Part shown: one piece after another, positions 6,175 through 12,969 of the stretch
Layout: the number at the start of each line of letters is the position of its first letter
Numbering within the stretch: position 1 is the stretch's first letter
From: Enterobacteriaceae bacterium UBA2655
Lineage (GTDB): Bacteria > Pseudomonadota > Gammaproteobacteria > Enterobacterales > Enterobacteriaceae
Assembly: GCA_002359495.1 (NCBI GenBank)
Contig: DENB01000053.1
Location: 13,369 to 30,056 of the forward strand
Direction of reading: 5' to 3'
DNA: 16,688 bases
Position numbers and translations under genes: made by a program
Notes under the pieces: model-generated
The model's database searches: none
What the model saw: the letters and a program-made list of their open reading frames with translations, nothing else
What the model was told of the DNA's origin: nothing

Positions 6175-6939
6175 ATGCGTTTACTAATTACGCTTTTTCT
6201 ACTGGCCATTGCGCAACTGTTCTCTAATGTGGCTTCGGCTTCGCCGCAATCGCCTGTTAACGCCAGTTTGCACAAGGCGGAAAAAAAGAGCGCGCGCGAG
6301 GATGAGCGACGCAAACGTCGTCCCGTTAAAACCTCGGCGAAAAAGAATCGCCTCGCGCCCGTTCAGAAATCAAAGCTGAAAAAGCCGAAAAAAGTTCAAA
6401 CCGCCTCCCTGCATACCCCTGCTAAAAAAAGCGCGTCAAAATCCCGCAAGCGTTACGGCCGCCAGCGCAAAGGCACCGTGGTCGCCAGCAATCTCGCCAC
6501 CATTAAAATGAGCAAAGCGCACCGCCTGCGTTATCAAAAGGCGCGTGAGACGGCGATGAATAAGCTGATGGGCCAGTTGGGCAAGCCCTACCAGTGGGGC
6601 GGCACCTCGCCGCATACCGGTTTCGACTGCAGCGGTCTGGTTCTGTATGCCTATAAAGATTTAGTGAAGTTTAAAATTCCGCGCACCGCGAATGAGATGT
6701 ATCACCTGCGCGATGCCGCGCCGGTCAAACGCGAAGCGCTGGAGAAAGGCGATCTGGTGTTTTTTCGCATCAACAATCGCGGCGCGGCCGATCACGTCGG
6801 CGTCTATCTCGGCAACGGTAAATTCATTCAGTCGCCGCGCACCGGCAAAGATATTCAGATCAGCGCACTGGGGGAAGATTACTGGCAGCGTCATTACGTT
6901 GGCGCCCGTCGAGTGATGACACCGAAAACGATTCGCTAA
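6175..6939 (+). CDS. mepH: Murein DD-endopeptidase MepH (NlpC/P60)
   Basis: MepH is a periplasmic peptidoglycan hydrolase that cuts D-Ala-mDAP cross-links to let the sacculus expand, partly redundant with MepS and MepM in E. coli. Starting at the ATG at 6175 (254 residues), a signal peptide with a clear hydrophobic core ends ASA near residue 22. A strongly basic Lys/Arg-rich low-complexity linker runs to about residue 110. The NlpC/P60 domain then covers the C-terminal half, with the catalytic Cys152 in GFDCSGLV and His207 in ADHVGVY. IPRTANEMYHLRDAAP and QRHYVGARRVMTPKT match E. coli YdhO. The frame extends upstream to a TTG at 6067, but that would bury the signal peptide. The Shine-Dalgarno of the chosen ATG is weak. 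The linker is poorly conserved and shorter than in E. coli. Confidence 0.93.
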   Translation: MRLLITLFLLAIAQLFSNVASASPQSPVNASLHKAEKKSAREDERRKRRPVKTSAKKNRLAPVQKSKLKKPKKVQTASLHTPAKKSASKSRKRYGRQRKGTVVASNLATIKMSKAHRLRYQKARETAMNKLMGQLGKPYQWGGTSPHTGFDCSGLVLYAYKDLVKFKIPRTANEMYHLRDAAPVKREALEKGDLVFFRINNRGAADHVGVYLGNGKFIQSPRTGKDIQISALGEDYWQRHYVGARRVMTPKTIR

Positions 6940-6964
6940 AAAAGCCGGGCTTGCCCGGCTTTTT
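6940..6964. terminator. Bidirectional intrinsic terminator between mepH and ynhF
   Basis: AAAAGCCGGGC, a TT loop and GCCCGGCTTTTT form an 11-bp stem with T-runs on both strands. It sits directly after the mepH stop and 6 nt past the ynhF stop, serving both convergent genes. Confidence 0.9.
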
Positions 6965-6969
6965 AACCT

Positions 6970-7059
6970 TTAAAGCATGATGGCGGTAAAACTAAAGGCT
7001 ACGATCATCAGCAGCGCGGCGCCGGTAGTAGTTAACGCCAGTTTTAAATCAGTGCTCAT
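6970..7059 (-). CDS. ynhF: 29-residue inner-membrane microprotein YnhF
   Basis: This is a very short gene. The product reads MSTDLKLALTTTGAALLMI and continues VAFSFTAIML: a polar N-terminus then one hydrophobic helix. It has the same length and MSTDLK start as my memory of E. coli YnhF, a small stress-associated membrane protein found near purR whose mechanism is unknown. An excellent ribosome site (AAGGAGAGG) lies 6 nt before the ATG at 7059, and a terminator follows the stop, so this is a complete transcription unit. In E. coli sodB and ydhP lie between mepH and ynhF/purR; here they are missing and ynhF directly faces mepH. Confidence 0.88.
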   Translation of the reverse strand: MSTDLKLALTTTGAALLMIVAFSFTAIML

Positions 7060-7343
7060 TTGCCTCTCCTTAATCCCATAAAGTATGTGGTTATTATCAT
7101 TTTCCCATAGCCGCCGGTAAAAATCTCGTTTTATCCATCCAGCCTTGCTAGAATCCGCCCTTTCGTTGCGCAACAACGGCAACGCCGCGCTGCTCGTCCG
7201 ATTAAAAATGACGTTTTCTTCTGCCAGAACGTTATTTTCAGGCAGCAAAACCGAACAAAAAGGCTTAAAACGCCTTTCGCGGACGCAAACGTTTAACATT
7301 ATTTTTATCAGTAATTTGCATTAAGCCTGGGAGTACCGTTTTC
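7060..7343. other. Divergent promoter region of ynhF and purR
   Basis: This 284-bp stretch has no credible gene. It contains a TAGAAT -10-like hexamer at 7149-7154 about 195 nt before purR, and the PurR operator at 7283-7298 listed separately. A CATTAT hexamer (7297-7302) beside that operator is another possible purR -10. No clear ynhF promoter could be fixed. Confidence 0.5.
7283..7298 (+). promoter_or_regulatory. PurR operator upstream of purR
   Basis: ACGCAAACGTTTAACA matches the PurR consensus ACGCAAACGTTTGCGT at the whole left arm and centre (first 12 bases) with a degenerate right end. It lies 45 bp before the purR ATG. E. coli purR is autorepressed by PurR with hypoxanthine or guanine through such a site, so the same is expected here. 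Confidence 0.82.
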
Positions 7344-8369
7344 ATGGCAACAATTAAGGATGTGGCAAAACGCGCAGGTGTTTCCACCACCACCGTTTCT
7401 CACGTCATCAATAAAACGCGTTTCGTTGCTGAAGAGACGCGCAACGCCGTTTGGGCTGCGATCAAAGAGCTGCACTATTCTCCGAGCGCCGTGGCGCGCA
7501 GCCTGAAAGTGAACCACACCAAAACGCTGGGCCTGTTGGCGACCTCCAGCGAAGCGCCCTATTTTGCCGAAATTATCGAGGCGGTAGAGAACCGCTGCTT
7601 CGAACGCGGCTACACCCTGATTCTGGGCAACGCGCATAACGATATTAATAAGCAGCGCGCCTATCTGTCGATGATGGCGCAGAAGCGCGTCGACGGACTG
7701 CTGGTGATGTGTTCAGAATATCCCGACGATCTGCTGCAAATGCTGGAAGAGAACCGCAACATTCCGATGGTGGTGATGGACTGGGGCGAATCGCGCGGCG
7801 ATTTTACCGATACCGTGCTGGATAACGCCTTTCAGGGCGGCTACCTTGCCGGTCGCTATTTGATTGAGCGAGGCCATCGCGATATCGGCGCCATTCCGGG
7901 TCAGATGGAGCGCAATACCGGCGGCGGACGCCACGCCGGCTTCGTGAAAGCCTTGAACGAGGCGGGCATTCAGCTGCGTGCGGAATGGACAGTCCAGGGC
8001 GACTTCGAACCGGAGTCGGGCTATCAGGCGATGCTGCAGATCCTGAACCAGAAACAGCGTCCGACCGCCGTATTTTGCGGCGGCGATATTATGGCGATGG
8101 GCGCGATTTGCGCCGCTGACGAACAGGGTTTGCGCGTTCCGCAGGACATTTCCGTGATTGGCTATGATAACGTGCGCAACGCGCGTTACTTTTCGCCAGC
8201 CCTGACCACCGTACACCAGCCGAAAGCGGAGCTGGGCGAAAAGGCGCTGGAGATGCTGTTGGATCGTATCACCAGCAAGCGTGAAGACCCCCAGACCATT
8301 GAGGTCAATCCCACCCTGATCGAACGCCGCTCGGTAGGCGACGGCCCCTTCCGCGACTATCGCCGCTAA
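7344..8369 (+). CDS. purR: Purine biosynthesis repressor PurR (LacI family)
   Basis: PurR is a dimeric LacI-family repressor that binds hypoxanthine or guanine and represses purine synthesis and related genes. The 341-residue protein equals E. coli PurR in length. The N-terminal helix-turn-helix (residues about 4-23, [20 protein letters not shown]) is nearly identical, and the hinge helix [10 protein letters not shown] containing the minor-groove-inserting Leu is intact. The corepressor domain follows, with Arg190 and Thr192 in ERNTGGGR and [15 protein letters not shown] later. The C-terminus [15 protein letters not shown] matches. The ATG follows GGGAG at a slightly long distance. A PurR operator precedes it. 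The gene ends 7 bp from the end of convergent punR, with no room for a terminator between the two stop codons. Confidence 0.98.
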   Translation: MATIKDVAKRAGVSTTTVSHVINKTRFVAEETRNAVWAAIKELHYSPSAVARSLKVNHTKTLGLLATSSEAPYFAEIIEAVENRCFERGYTLILGNAHNDINKQRAYLSMMAQKRVDGLLVMCSEYPDDLLQMLEENRNIPMVVMDWGESRGDFTDTVLDNAFQGGYLAGRYLIERGHRDIGAIPGQMERNTGGGRHAGFVKALNEAGIQLRAEWTVQGDFEPESGYQAMLQILNQKQRPTAVFCGGDIMAMGAICAADEQGLRVPQDISVIGYDNVRNARYFSPALTTVHQPKAELGEKALEMLLDRITSKREDPQTIEVNPTLIERRSVGDGPFRDYRR

Positions 8370-8376
8370 GCGCGTC

Positions 8377-9282
8377 TCACGCCTCGCTTAACCACTCCTG
8401 ATTTAGGGTTTGCGCATCGCCCAAGTAACTCAGCAGCCAGCTGAGGGCGGGCGATGCGCGCTGTTCCGACCAGCTGACGCAGCAGGGACTTTCCGGGAAG
8501 GGATCGGGCAGACTGAGTCCCGTCAGTTCGCCTGAGCACAGCAGCGGGCGCGCCAGATGGCCCGGCACCATCGCCACGCAGAGTCCGTCCAGCAGACACT
8601 CCAGCCCGGTTTGCCAGTCCGGCACCACCAGACGCCGCTGGTTGTCCAGCGTCCAGGTGATGCGCCGCGGCAGGGCGCGCGAAGTGTCTTCCAGCACCAG
8701 CGAAGGCCAGCCGCGCAGCGCGTCGTCGTCGATTTGCGTCAGCTGCGTCAGCGCATGACCGCTTTTCACCACGCAGCGCCAGTTAAGCGCGCCCATATCG
8801 CGAAAGGCAAAACGTCCGCCGACCGGAACCGCTTGGGTCGCGCCAATCGCCACGTCTACGCGTCCATCCGCCAGTGCGTCCCAGACGCCATTAAAGACTT
8901 CATAGCTGATCAGCAGTTCGATATCGGGAAAGTGGCGGTAAAAATCCTTTACCAGCTGGCGCGTACGGGCTGGCTTTACGATACGATCAATAGCAATACG
9001 CAGCTGACCGCGCCAGCCGTTAGCCAGCTGCTGACACTGACGACGCGTGGCGAGCATTTTTTTGATAACAGCGCGCCCTTCCCGAACGAAATGCTCGCCG
9101 GCGGGGGTTAAAACGACTTCGCGATGCTGACGTTCGAAAAGCGGAACCGCCAGCCAGCCCTCCAGCTGACGAACCGTATAGCTGACGGCAGAAGGCACGC
9201 GGTGCAGCTCCTGCGCCGCCGCGCTGAAGCTGCCGGTGCGCGCGACGGCGTCTACCACTTCCAGCCCATATTCAGACCACAT
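8377..9282 (-). CDS. punR: LysR-type activator PunR (YdhB)
   Basis: This LysR-family regulator matches E. coli YdhB (PunR), which has been reported to activate the neighbouring transporter gene punC in response to purine nucleosides such as adenosine. The winged helix-turn-helix occupies about residues 3-65, with TGSFSAAAQELHRVPSAVSYTVRQLE as its core. The effector domain follows, with ISYEVFNGVWDALADGRVDVAIGAT and the nearly invariant EDTSRALPRRITWTLDNQ. The protein has 301 residues against about 310 in E. coli, with a shorter C-terminal tail. GAGAG precedes the ATG at 9282. The gene is divergent from punC, the usual arrangement for a LysR regulator and its target, and convergent with purR. 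The effector is inferred from the E. coli protein. Confidence 0.94.
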   Translation of the reverse strand: MWSEYGLEVVDAVARTGSFSAAAQELHRVPSAVSYTVRQLEGWLAVPLFERQHREVVLTPAGEHFVREGRAVIKKMLATRRQCQQLANGWRGQLRIAIDRIVKPARTRQLVKDFYRHFPDIELLISYEVFNGVWDALADGRVDVAIGATQAVPVGGRFAFRDMGALNWRCVVKSGHALTQLTQIDDDALRGWPSLVLEDTSRALPRRITWTLDNQRRLVVPDWQTGLECLLDGLCVAMVPGHLARPLLCSGELTGLSLPDPFPESPCCVSWSEQRASPALSWLLSYLGDAQTLNQEWLSEA

Positions 9283-9327
9283 AATCTCTCTTCAAAAAAT
9301 TTAACAGCAATCGGCAAATATTAACGT

Positions 9328-9357
9328 TTCACAACTGGTAGCGCATCCTTTTACACT
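9328..9357 (+). promoter_or_regulatory. Candidate punC promoter
   Basis: TTCACA (9328-9333; five of six) and TACACT (9352-9357; four of six) are separated by 18 bp, 30 bp before punC. PunR would be expected to bind just upstream. The overlapping AACGTTT (9323-9329) is the core of a PurR site but its flanks do not fit. Confidence 0.55.
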
Positions 9358-9387
9358 CTGCGGCGTTTAAACCTGACTGAGAAACCG

Positions 9388-10590
9388 ATGCAGACTTCAA
9401 AAGGATTCCTGATTTATCTCGCGTTGCTGAGCATGCTCGGCTTTCTGGCGACCGATATGTATCTGCCAGCCTTCGGCGCGATGCAAAGAGATTTCGCTAC
9501 CGCACCCGGCACCATCAGCGCCAGCCTGAGCCTGTTTCTTGCCGGCTTCGCTTTCGCCCAGCTGATCTGGGGTCCGCTTTCCGATCGCATCGGCCGTAAA
9601 CCGGTGCTGCTGGCGGGCCTGCTGCTGTTTGCTCTGGGCTGCGCCGGTATGCTGTGGGCGACAGATGTCCGGCTGATGCTGACGCTGCGTTTTCTGCAGG
9701 CGGTAGGCGTGTGCGCCGCGGCGGTGAGCTGGCAGGCACTGGTGGTGGATCGCTATCCGCAGGCGCGCGCCAATAAAGTGTTCGCCACTATTATGCCGCT
9801 GGTTGCGCTCTCGCCGGCGCTGGCTCCGCTGCTGGGCGCCTGGCTGCTTGACCATTTTTCCTGGCGCGCCATTTTTATGGTTCTGCTGTGTGCCGCGCTG
9901 GGGCTTATCGCCGCAACGCTGCGCCTGACGGTTAAAAGCAAGGCGGCGCGCTCCGCCGCGCCGCAGCCCGGCTTTTTCACCCTGCTTCGCTCCGGCGTTT
10001 ACAGCGGCAACGTGCTGATCTACGCCGCCTGCTCCGCCAGCTTTTTCGCCTGGCTGACCGGTTCGCCCTTTATTCTCTCCGATGCCGGGCTGTCGCCTGC
10101 GGACATCGGCCTCAGCTATATACCGCAGACCGTCGCCTTTCTAATTGGCGGATTCGGCTGCCGCGCGCTGCTGAACCGGCTGAGCGGCAGCCAGCTGCTG
10201 CCCTGGTTGTTGTGCATTTATAGCCTGAGCATTTTAGCGATCTTCGTCGCAGCGCTGAGCAACCAGCTCGGACTGGCGGCTTTGCTGACGCCGTTCTGCG
10301 GCATGGCGCTGGCTAACGGCGCTATCTATCCGATCGTGGTTTCCAGCGCGCTGCTGCCTTTTCCGCAGGCGACCGGCAAAGCCGCCGCGCTGCAAAATAT
10401 GCTGCAGCTCAGCCTCTGCTTTCTGGCGAGCCTTATTGTGTCGGCCGGATTAAAACAGCCGTTACTTATTACCACTATTGTTATGGCCGCCACTATTTTA
10501 CTGGCGCTGGCCGGTTATTTCTGGCAACGCCATGCTAACGCACGATCTGATATTGCCTCATCATCCTCCCCCTGCCAGGATAATTATTAA
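9388..10590 (+). CDS. punC: Purine nucleoside MFS transporter PunC (YdhC)
   Basis: This 400-residue integral inner-membrane protein has about 12 hydrophobic segments and belongs to the Bcr/CflA branch of drug:H+ antiporters. E. coli YdhC (PunC, about 403 residues) has been linked to purine nucleoside (adenosine) transport under PunR control; older annotation lists it as a Bcr/CflA drug-efflux transporter. The first helix carries the [10 protein letters not shown] motif with an acidic residue near 23. The loop after helix 2 has the MFS signature [14 protein letters not shown]. Helix 5 shows the proline-rich [17 protein letters not shown] pattern typical of antiporters. The tail ends in a Ser-rich segment. 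The start is the ATG at 9388 with TGAG upstream. It is divergent from its presumed activator punR. Confidence 0.9.
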   Translation: MQTSKGFLIYLALLSMLGFLATDMYLPAFGAMQRDFATAPGTISASLSLFLAGFAFAQLIWGPLSDRIGRKPVLLAGLLLFALGCAGMLWATDVRLMLTLRFLQAVGVCAAAVSWQALVVDRYPQARANKVFATIMPLVALSPALAPLLGAWLLDHFSWRAIFMVLLCAALGLIAATLRLTVKSKAARSAAPQPGFFTLLRSGVYSGNVLIYAACSASFFAWLTGSPFILSDAGLSPADIGLSYIPQTVAFLIGGFGCRALLNRLSGSQLLPWLLCIYSLSILAIFVAALSNQLGLAALLTPFCGMALANGAIYPIVVSSALLPFPQATGKAAALQNMLQLSLCFLASLIVSAGLKQPLLITTIVMAATILLALAGYFWQRHANARSDIASSSSPCQDNY

Positions 10591-10638
10591 GGCAAGGGCG
10601 TCAAGTAGTTAGCAACCTAACAATAAATCATTGAATTG

Positions 10639-10670
10639 TGACGAGAGTGAGAATATACTCATTCTCGTCA
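10639..10670. repeat. Long inverted repeat between punC and cfa
   Basis: TGACGAGAGTGAG (10639-10651) pairs with CTCATTCTCGTCA (10658-10670) around AATATA: 13 bp with a single non-Watson-Crick pair (a G-U wobble in plus-strand RNA). It is flanked by direct copies of CAATAAATCA at 10621-10630 and 10680-10689, and AATTGTG follows each copy (10634 and 10697). No T-run follows, so it is not a typical terminator. It may be a regulator site or leader structure. Confidence 0.7.
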
Positions 10671-10833
10671 ATATTTATGCAATAAATCAATAACATAATT
10701 GTGCTGTTTTTAAACGACCTTGTCGTCGGGATGGTGTCTGCACGATTTCTCTCCTGTTGTGCCAGACCTTTTTGATTCGGATTCAATCCTCTGTAAAACG
10801 TCGGATATCAAGCGCACGGGCTTTCCGTGAGTT

Positions 10834-10864
10834 TTCTCACAATCCTGGAGAAATTGACTATTCT
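10834..10864 (+). promoter_or_regulatory. Candidate proximal sigma-S promoter of cfa
   Basis: CTATTCT at 10858-10864 closely matches the sigma-S -10 element CTATACT. A poor TTCTCA lies at 10834-10839. A start site near 10871 would give a leader of about 36 nt, similar to the short leader I recall for E. coli cfa P2. Confidence 0.55.
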
Positions 10865-10906
10865 ATTTCTCAGGTTCAGATCGATCGGACAGGTGATGGA
10901 GAAGCT

Positions 10907-12055
10907 ATGAGTTCATCGTGTATAGAAGAAGTGAGCCTTGAAGAAAATCATTGGTATCGCATCGCCCATGAAATGCTGGAAAAGGCGGATATCGAAGTAA
11001 ATGGCGCACGCCCCTGGGATATTCAGGTAAAAAACCCGGACTTTTTTAAACGTGTATTACAGGAAGGTTCGCTCGGCCTCGGCGAAAGTTATATGGATGG
11101 CTGGTGGGAGTGCGAACGCCTTGATATGTTTTTTTACCGGGTGCTGAAGCATAAGCTGGATACGCAATTGCCTCACCACTTTAAAGATACGTTGCGTATC
11201 GCCGCTGCGCGTTTAACTAACCTGCAGTCGAAGAAGCGCGCCTGGATTGTCGGCAAAGAGCACTATGATTTAGGCAACGACCTGTTCGCGCTGATGCTGG
11301 ATCCTTATATGCAGTACTCCTGCGGCTACTGGAAAGAGGCGGAAACCCTCGAACAGGCGCAGGAAGCCAAACTCGATATGATCTGCCACAAGCTGCAGCT
11401 GGCGCCCGGCATGTCGCTGCTTGATATCGGCTGCGGCTGGGGCGGTCTGGCGGAGTTCGCCGCGCGTCACTACGGCGTGAAGGTGCATGGCGTTACGATC
11501 TCCGCCGAACAGCAGAAAATGGCGCAGCAGCGCTGTGAAGGGCTGGACGTGACGATCCTGCTGCAGGATTATCGCGATCTAAACCAGCAATATGATCGCA
11601 TCGTTTCCGTCGGCATGTTCGAGCATGTCGGGCCGAAAAACTACGCCACCTATTTCGACGTGGTCGATCGTAATTTAAAACCGGACGGGCTGTTTCTGCT
11701 CCATACCATCGGCGCGATTAAAACCGATATGAATGTCGATCCCTGGATTAATAAATATATCTTCCCTAATGGCTGTTTGCCGTCAGTGCGTCATATCGCC
11801 GAAGCGAGCGAGCCGCATTTCATTATGGAAGACTGGCATAATTTCGGCGTCGATTACGACACCACGCTGATGGCCTGGCATGAACGTTTCCTGCAGGCCT
11901 GGCCGCAGCTGGCGGAGAATTATGGCGAACGCTTTAAACGCATGTTCACCTATTATCTCAACGCCTGCGCAGGCGCCTTCCGCGCGCGCGATATTCAGCT
12001 CTGGCAGGTGGTATTCAGCCGCGGCGCTGAAGGCGGTCTGCGCGTTGCGCGCTGA
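10907..12055 (+). CDS. cfa: Cyclopropane-fatty-acyl-phospholipid synthase
   Basis: CFA synthase uses S-adenosylmethionine to convert cis double bonds of membrane phospholipid acyl chains into cyclopropane rings as cells enter stationary phase or meet acid stress. It is a cytosolic enzyme that docks on the inner membrane. The chosen ATG (GGAG 5 nt upstream) gives 382 residues beginning MSSSCIEEVS, identical in length and start to E. coli Cfa. The N-terminal lid domain precedes a class I methyltransferase fold with SAM motif LLDIGCGWGGL at about 171-181. Active-site Cys139 (MQYSCGYW) and Glu239-His240 (GMFEHVG) are conserved, as is the C-terminal FRARDIQLWQVVFSRG. It is probably transcribed from two promoters. 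A bidirectional terminator separates it from ribE. Confidence 0.98.
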   Translation: MSSSCIEEVSLEENHWYRIAHEMLEKADIEVNGARPWDIQVKNPDFFKRVLQEGSLGLGESYMDGWWECERLDMFFYRVLKHKLDTQLPHHFKDTLRIAAARLTNLQSKKRAWIVGKEHYDLGNDLFALMLDPYMQYSCGYWKEAETLEQAQEAKLDMICHKLQLAPGMSLLDIGCGWGGLAEFAARHYGVKVHGVTISAEQQKMAQQRCEGLDVTILLQDYRDLNQQYDRIVSVGMFEHVGPKNYATYFDVVDRNLKPDGLFLLHTIGAIKTDMNVDPWINKYIFPNGCLPSVRHIAEASEPHFIMEDWHNFGVDYDTTLMAWHERFLQAWPQLAENYGERFKRMFTYYLNACAGAFRARDIQLWQVVFSRGAEGGLRVAR

Positions 12056-12075
12056 TTGCAAGATTGACGGTAAAT

Positions 12076-12101
12076 AAAAAGGCGCTGCGGCGCCTTTTTT
12101 T
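12076..12101. terminator. Bidirectional terminator between cfa and ribE
   Basis: AAAAAGGCGC, loop TGCG, GCGCCTTTTTTT: a 10-bp stem with a T-run on the plus strand for cfa and A-run (T-run on minus) for ribE. It lies between the two convergent stop codons. Confidence 0.92.
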
Positions 12102-12117
12102 ATGGCTGAACGACGCT

Positions 12118-12765
12118 TTATTCCGGCTTTTCCGCCAGCAGCGCGGCCGCTGCCGCTTCTCGCTGCGCAAGCACGCGCTCTACCGTCTCCACGATCGCTT
12201 GGGTATGAGGATCGATTTCGATATTCACGCGGTCGCCCAGTTTCTTCGCGCCCAGCGTGGTGCGCTCCAGCGTTTCCGGGATCAAATAGACGCAAAATTT
12301 GCTTTTGGTCACGTCGCCAACGGTCAGGCTGATGCCGTCGATGCCGATAAAACCTTTATGCAGAATATATTTCATCTGCGCCGCGTCCTGAATTTTAAAC
12401 CATACTTCGCGGTTGTTTTCGGACTGAATAATTTTGCAGATTTCCGCCGTGGTCATGATATGCCCGGACATGAGATGCCCGCCGATTTCATCGCTGAATT
12501 TCGCCGCGCGCTCGATATTAACGATATCGCCTGTCTGTAATGCGCCCAAATTGGTGACGCGCAGCGTCTCTTTAATTAAATCAAAACTGACCCGATCGCC
12601 ATCGATGGCAGTGACCGTCAGGCAGCAGCCGTTATGCGCTACCGATGCGCCCAGCGCCAGACCCGGCAGCAGCGCTTCCGGCAGCCTGACTACATGGGTT
12701 CGAAACAGATCTTTTTCTTCAATGGACACAATTTCTGCGGTGCCCTGCACAATACCTGTAAACAT
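12118..12765 (-). CDS. ribE: Riboflavin synthase alpha subunit
   Basis: This homotrimeric cytoplasmic enzyme dismutates two 6,7-dimethyl-8-ribityllumazine molecules to give riboflavin and the pyrimidine precursor (last step of riboflavin synthesis). It is called ribC or ribE in E. coli. The 215 residues hold two lumazine-binding repeats: the first begins MFTGIVQG and includes [11 protein letters not shown], the second includes [11 protein letters not shown] and the matching [12 protein letters not shown]. The C-terminal tail after VERVLAQRE is Ala-rich and variable. The ATG at 12765 follows GAGGCGA. It is divergent from mdtK, as in E. coli. I saw no FMN riboswitch in the upstream gap, which is expected because in E. 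coli that element controls ribB. Confidence 0.97.
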   Translation of the reverse strand: MFTGIVQGTAEIVSIEEKDLFRTHVVRLPEALLPGLALGASVAHNGCCLTVTAIDGDRVSFDLIKETLRVTNLGALQTGDIVNIERAAKFSDEIGGHLMSGHIMTTAEICKIIQSENNREVWFKIQDAAQMKYILHKGFIGIDGISLTVGDVTKSKFCVYLIPETLERTTLGAKKLGDRVNIEIDPHTQAIVETVERVLAQREAAAAALLAEKPE

Positions 12766-12875
12766 AATCGTCGCCTCAACTATTTTTGCCGTAGTTTAAC
12801 ACAGCCTGGCAATGATGCTATTTTGCCGGTAAGCCGAGGTTTACATCGACGGTTAAAATATCCTGCGGCCAGACG

Positions 12876-12904
12876 TTGGCGAATCTCAGGCGCGCCGTTA
12901 CACT
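12876..12904 (+). promoter_or_regulatory. Candidate mdtK promoter
   Basis: TTGGCG (12876-12881) and TACACT (12899-12904) are separated by exactly 17 bp, each with four of six consensus matches. Start near 12911 gives a leader of about 60 nt to the GTG start. Confidence 0.55.
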
Positions 12905-12969
12905 ATGCCGTTCTTTCAACGGGATTTTTCCCTAACCCTCTTCTCCTACATATAAATACAGGTGTAAAC

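Larger units (their letters stand above)
10591..10906 (+). promoter_or_regulatory. Complex upstream region of cfa
   Basis: This gap of about 316 bp has no gene. In E. coli cfa has two promoters, a distal one making a leader of about 200 nt that is a target of small RNAs, and a proximal sigma-S one. The DNA here supports that layout: a repeat-flanked hairpin at 10621-10703, a pyrimidine-rich central leader, and a CTATTCT element at 10858-10864. I could not assign the distal promoter precisely; CATAAT at 10695-10700 is a candidate -10. The frame of cfa reads further upstream to 10757, but only from a TTG. Confidence 0.5.

Noticed and set aside
10757..10906. 50-residue extension of Cfa
   Set aside because: It begins with a TTG without ribosome site. 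The ATG at 10907 has GGAG and gives the E. coli start and length.
12634..12969. N-terminal extension of MdtK by 112 residues
   Set aside because: It runs antisense through ribE and its promoter. The GTG at 12970 gives the family N-terminus and exact length.
12766..12969. FMN riboswitch upstream of ribE or mdtK
   Set aside because: There is no conserved FMN-aptamer sequence blocks in the 204-bp gap, and in enterobacteria that element sits before ribB.
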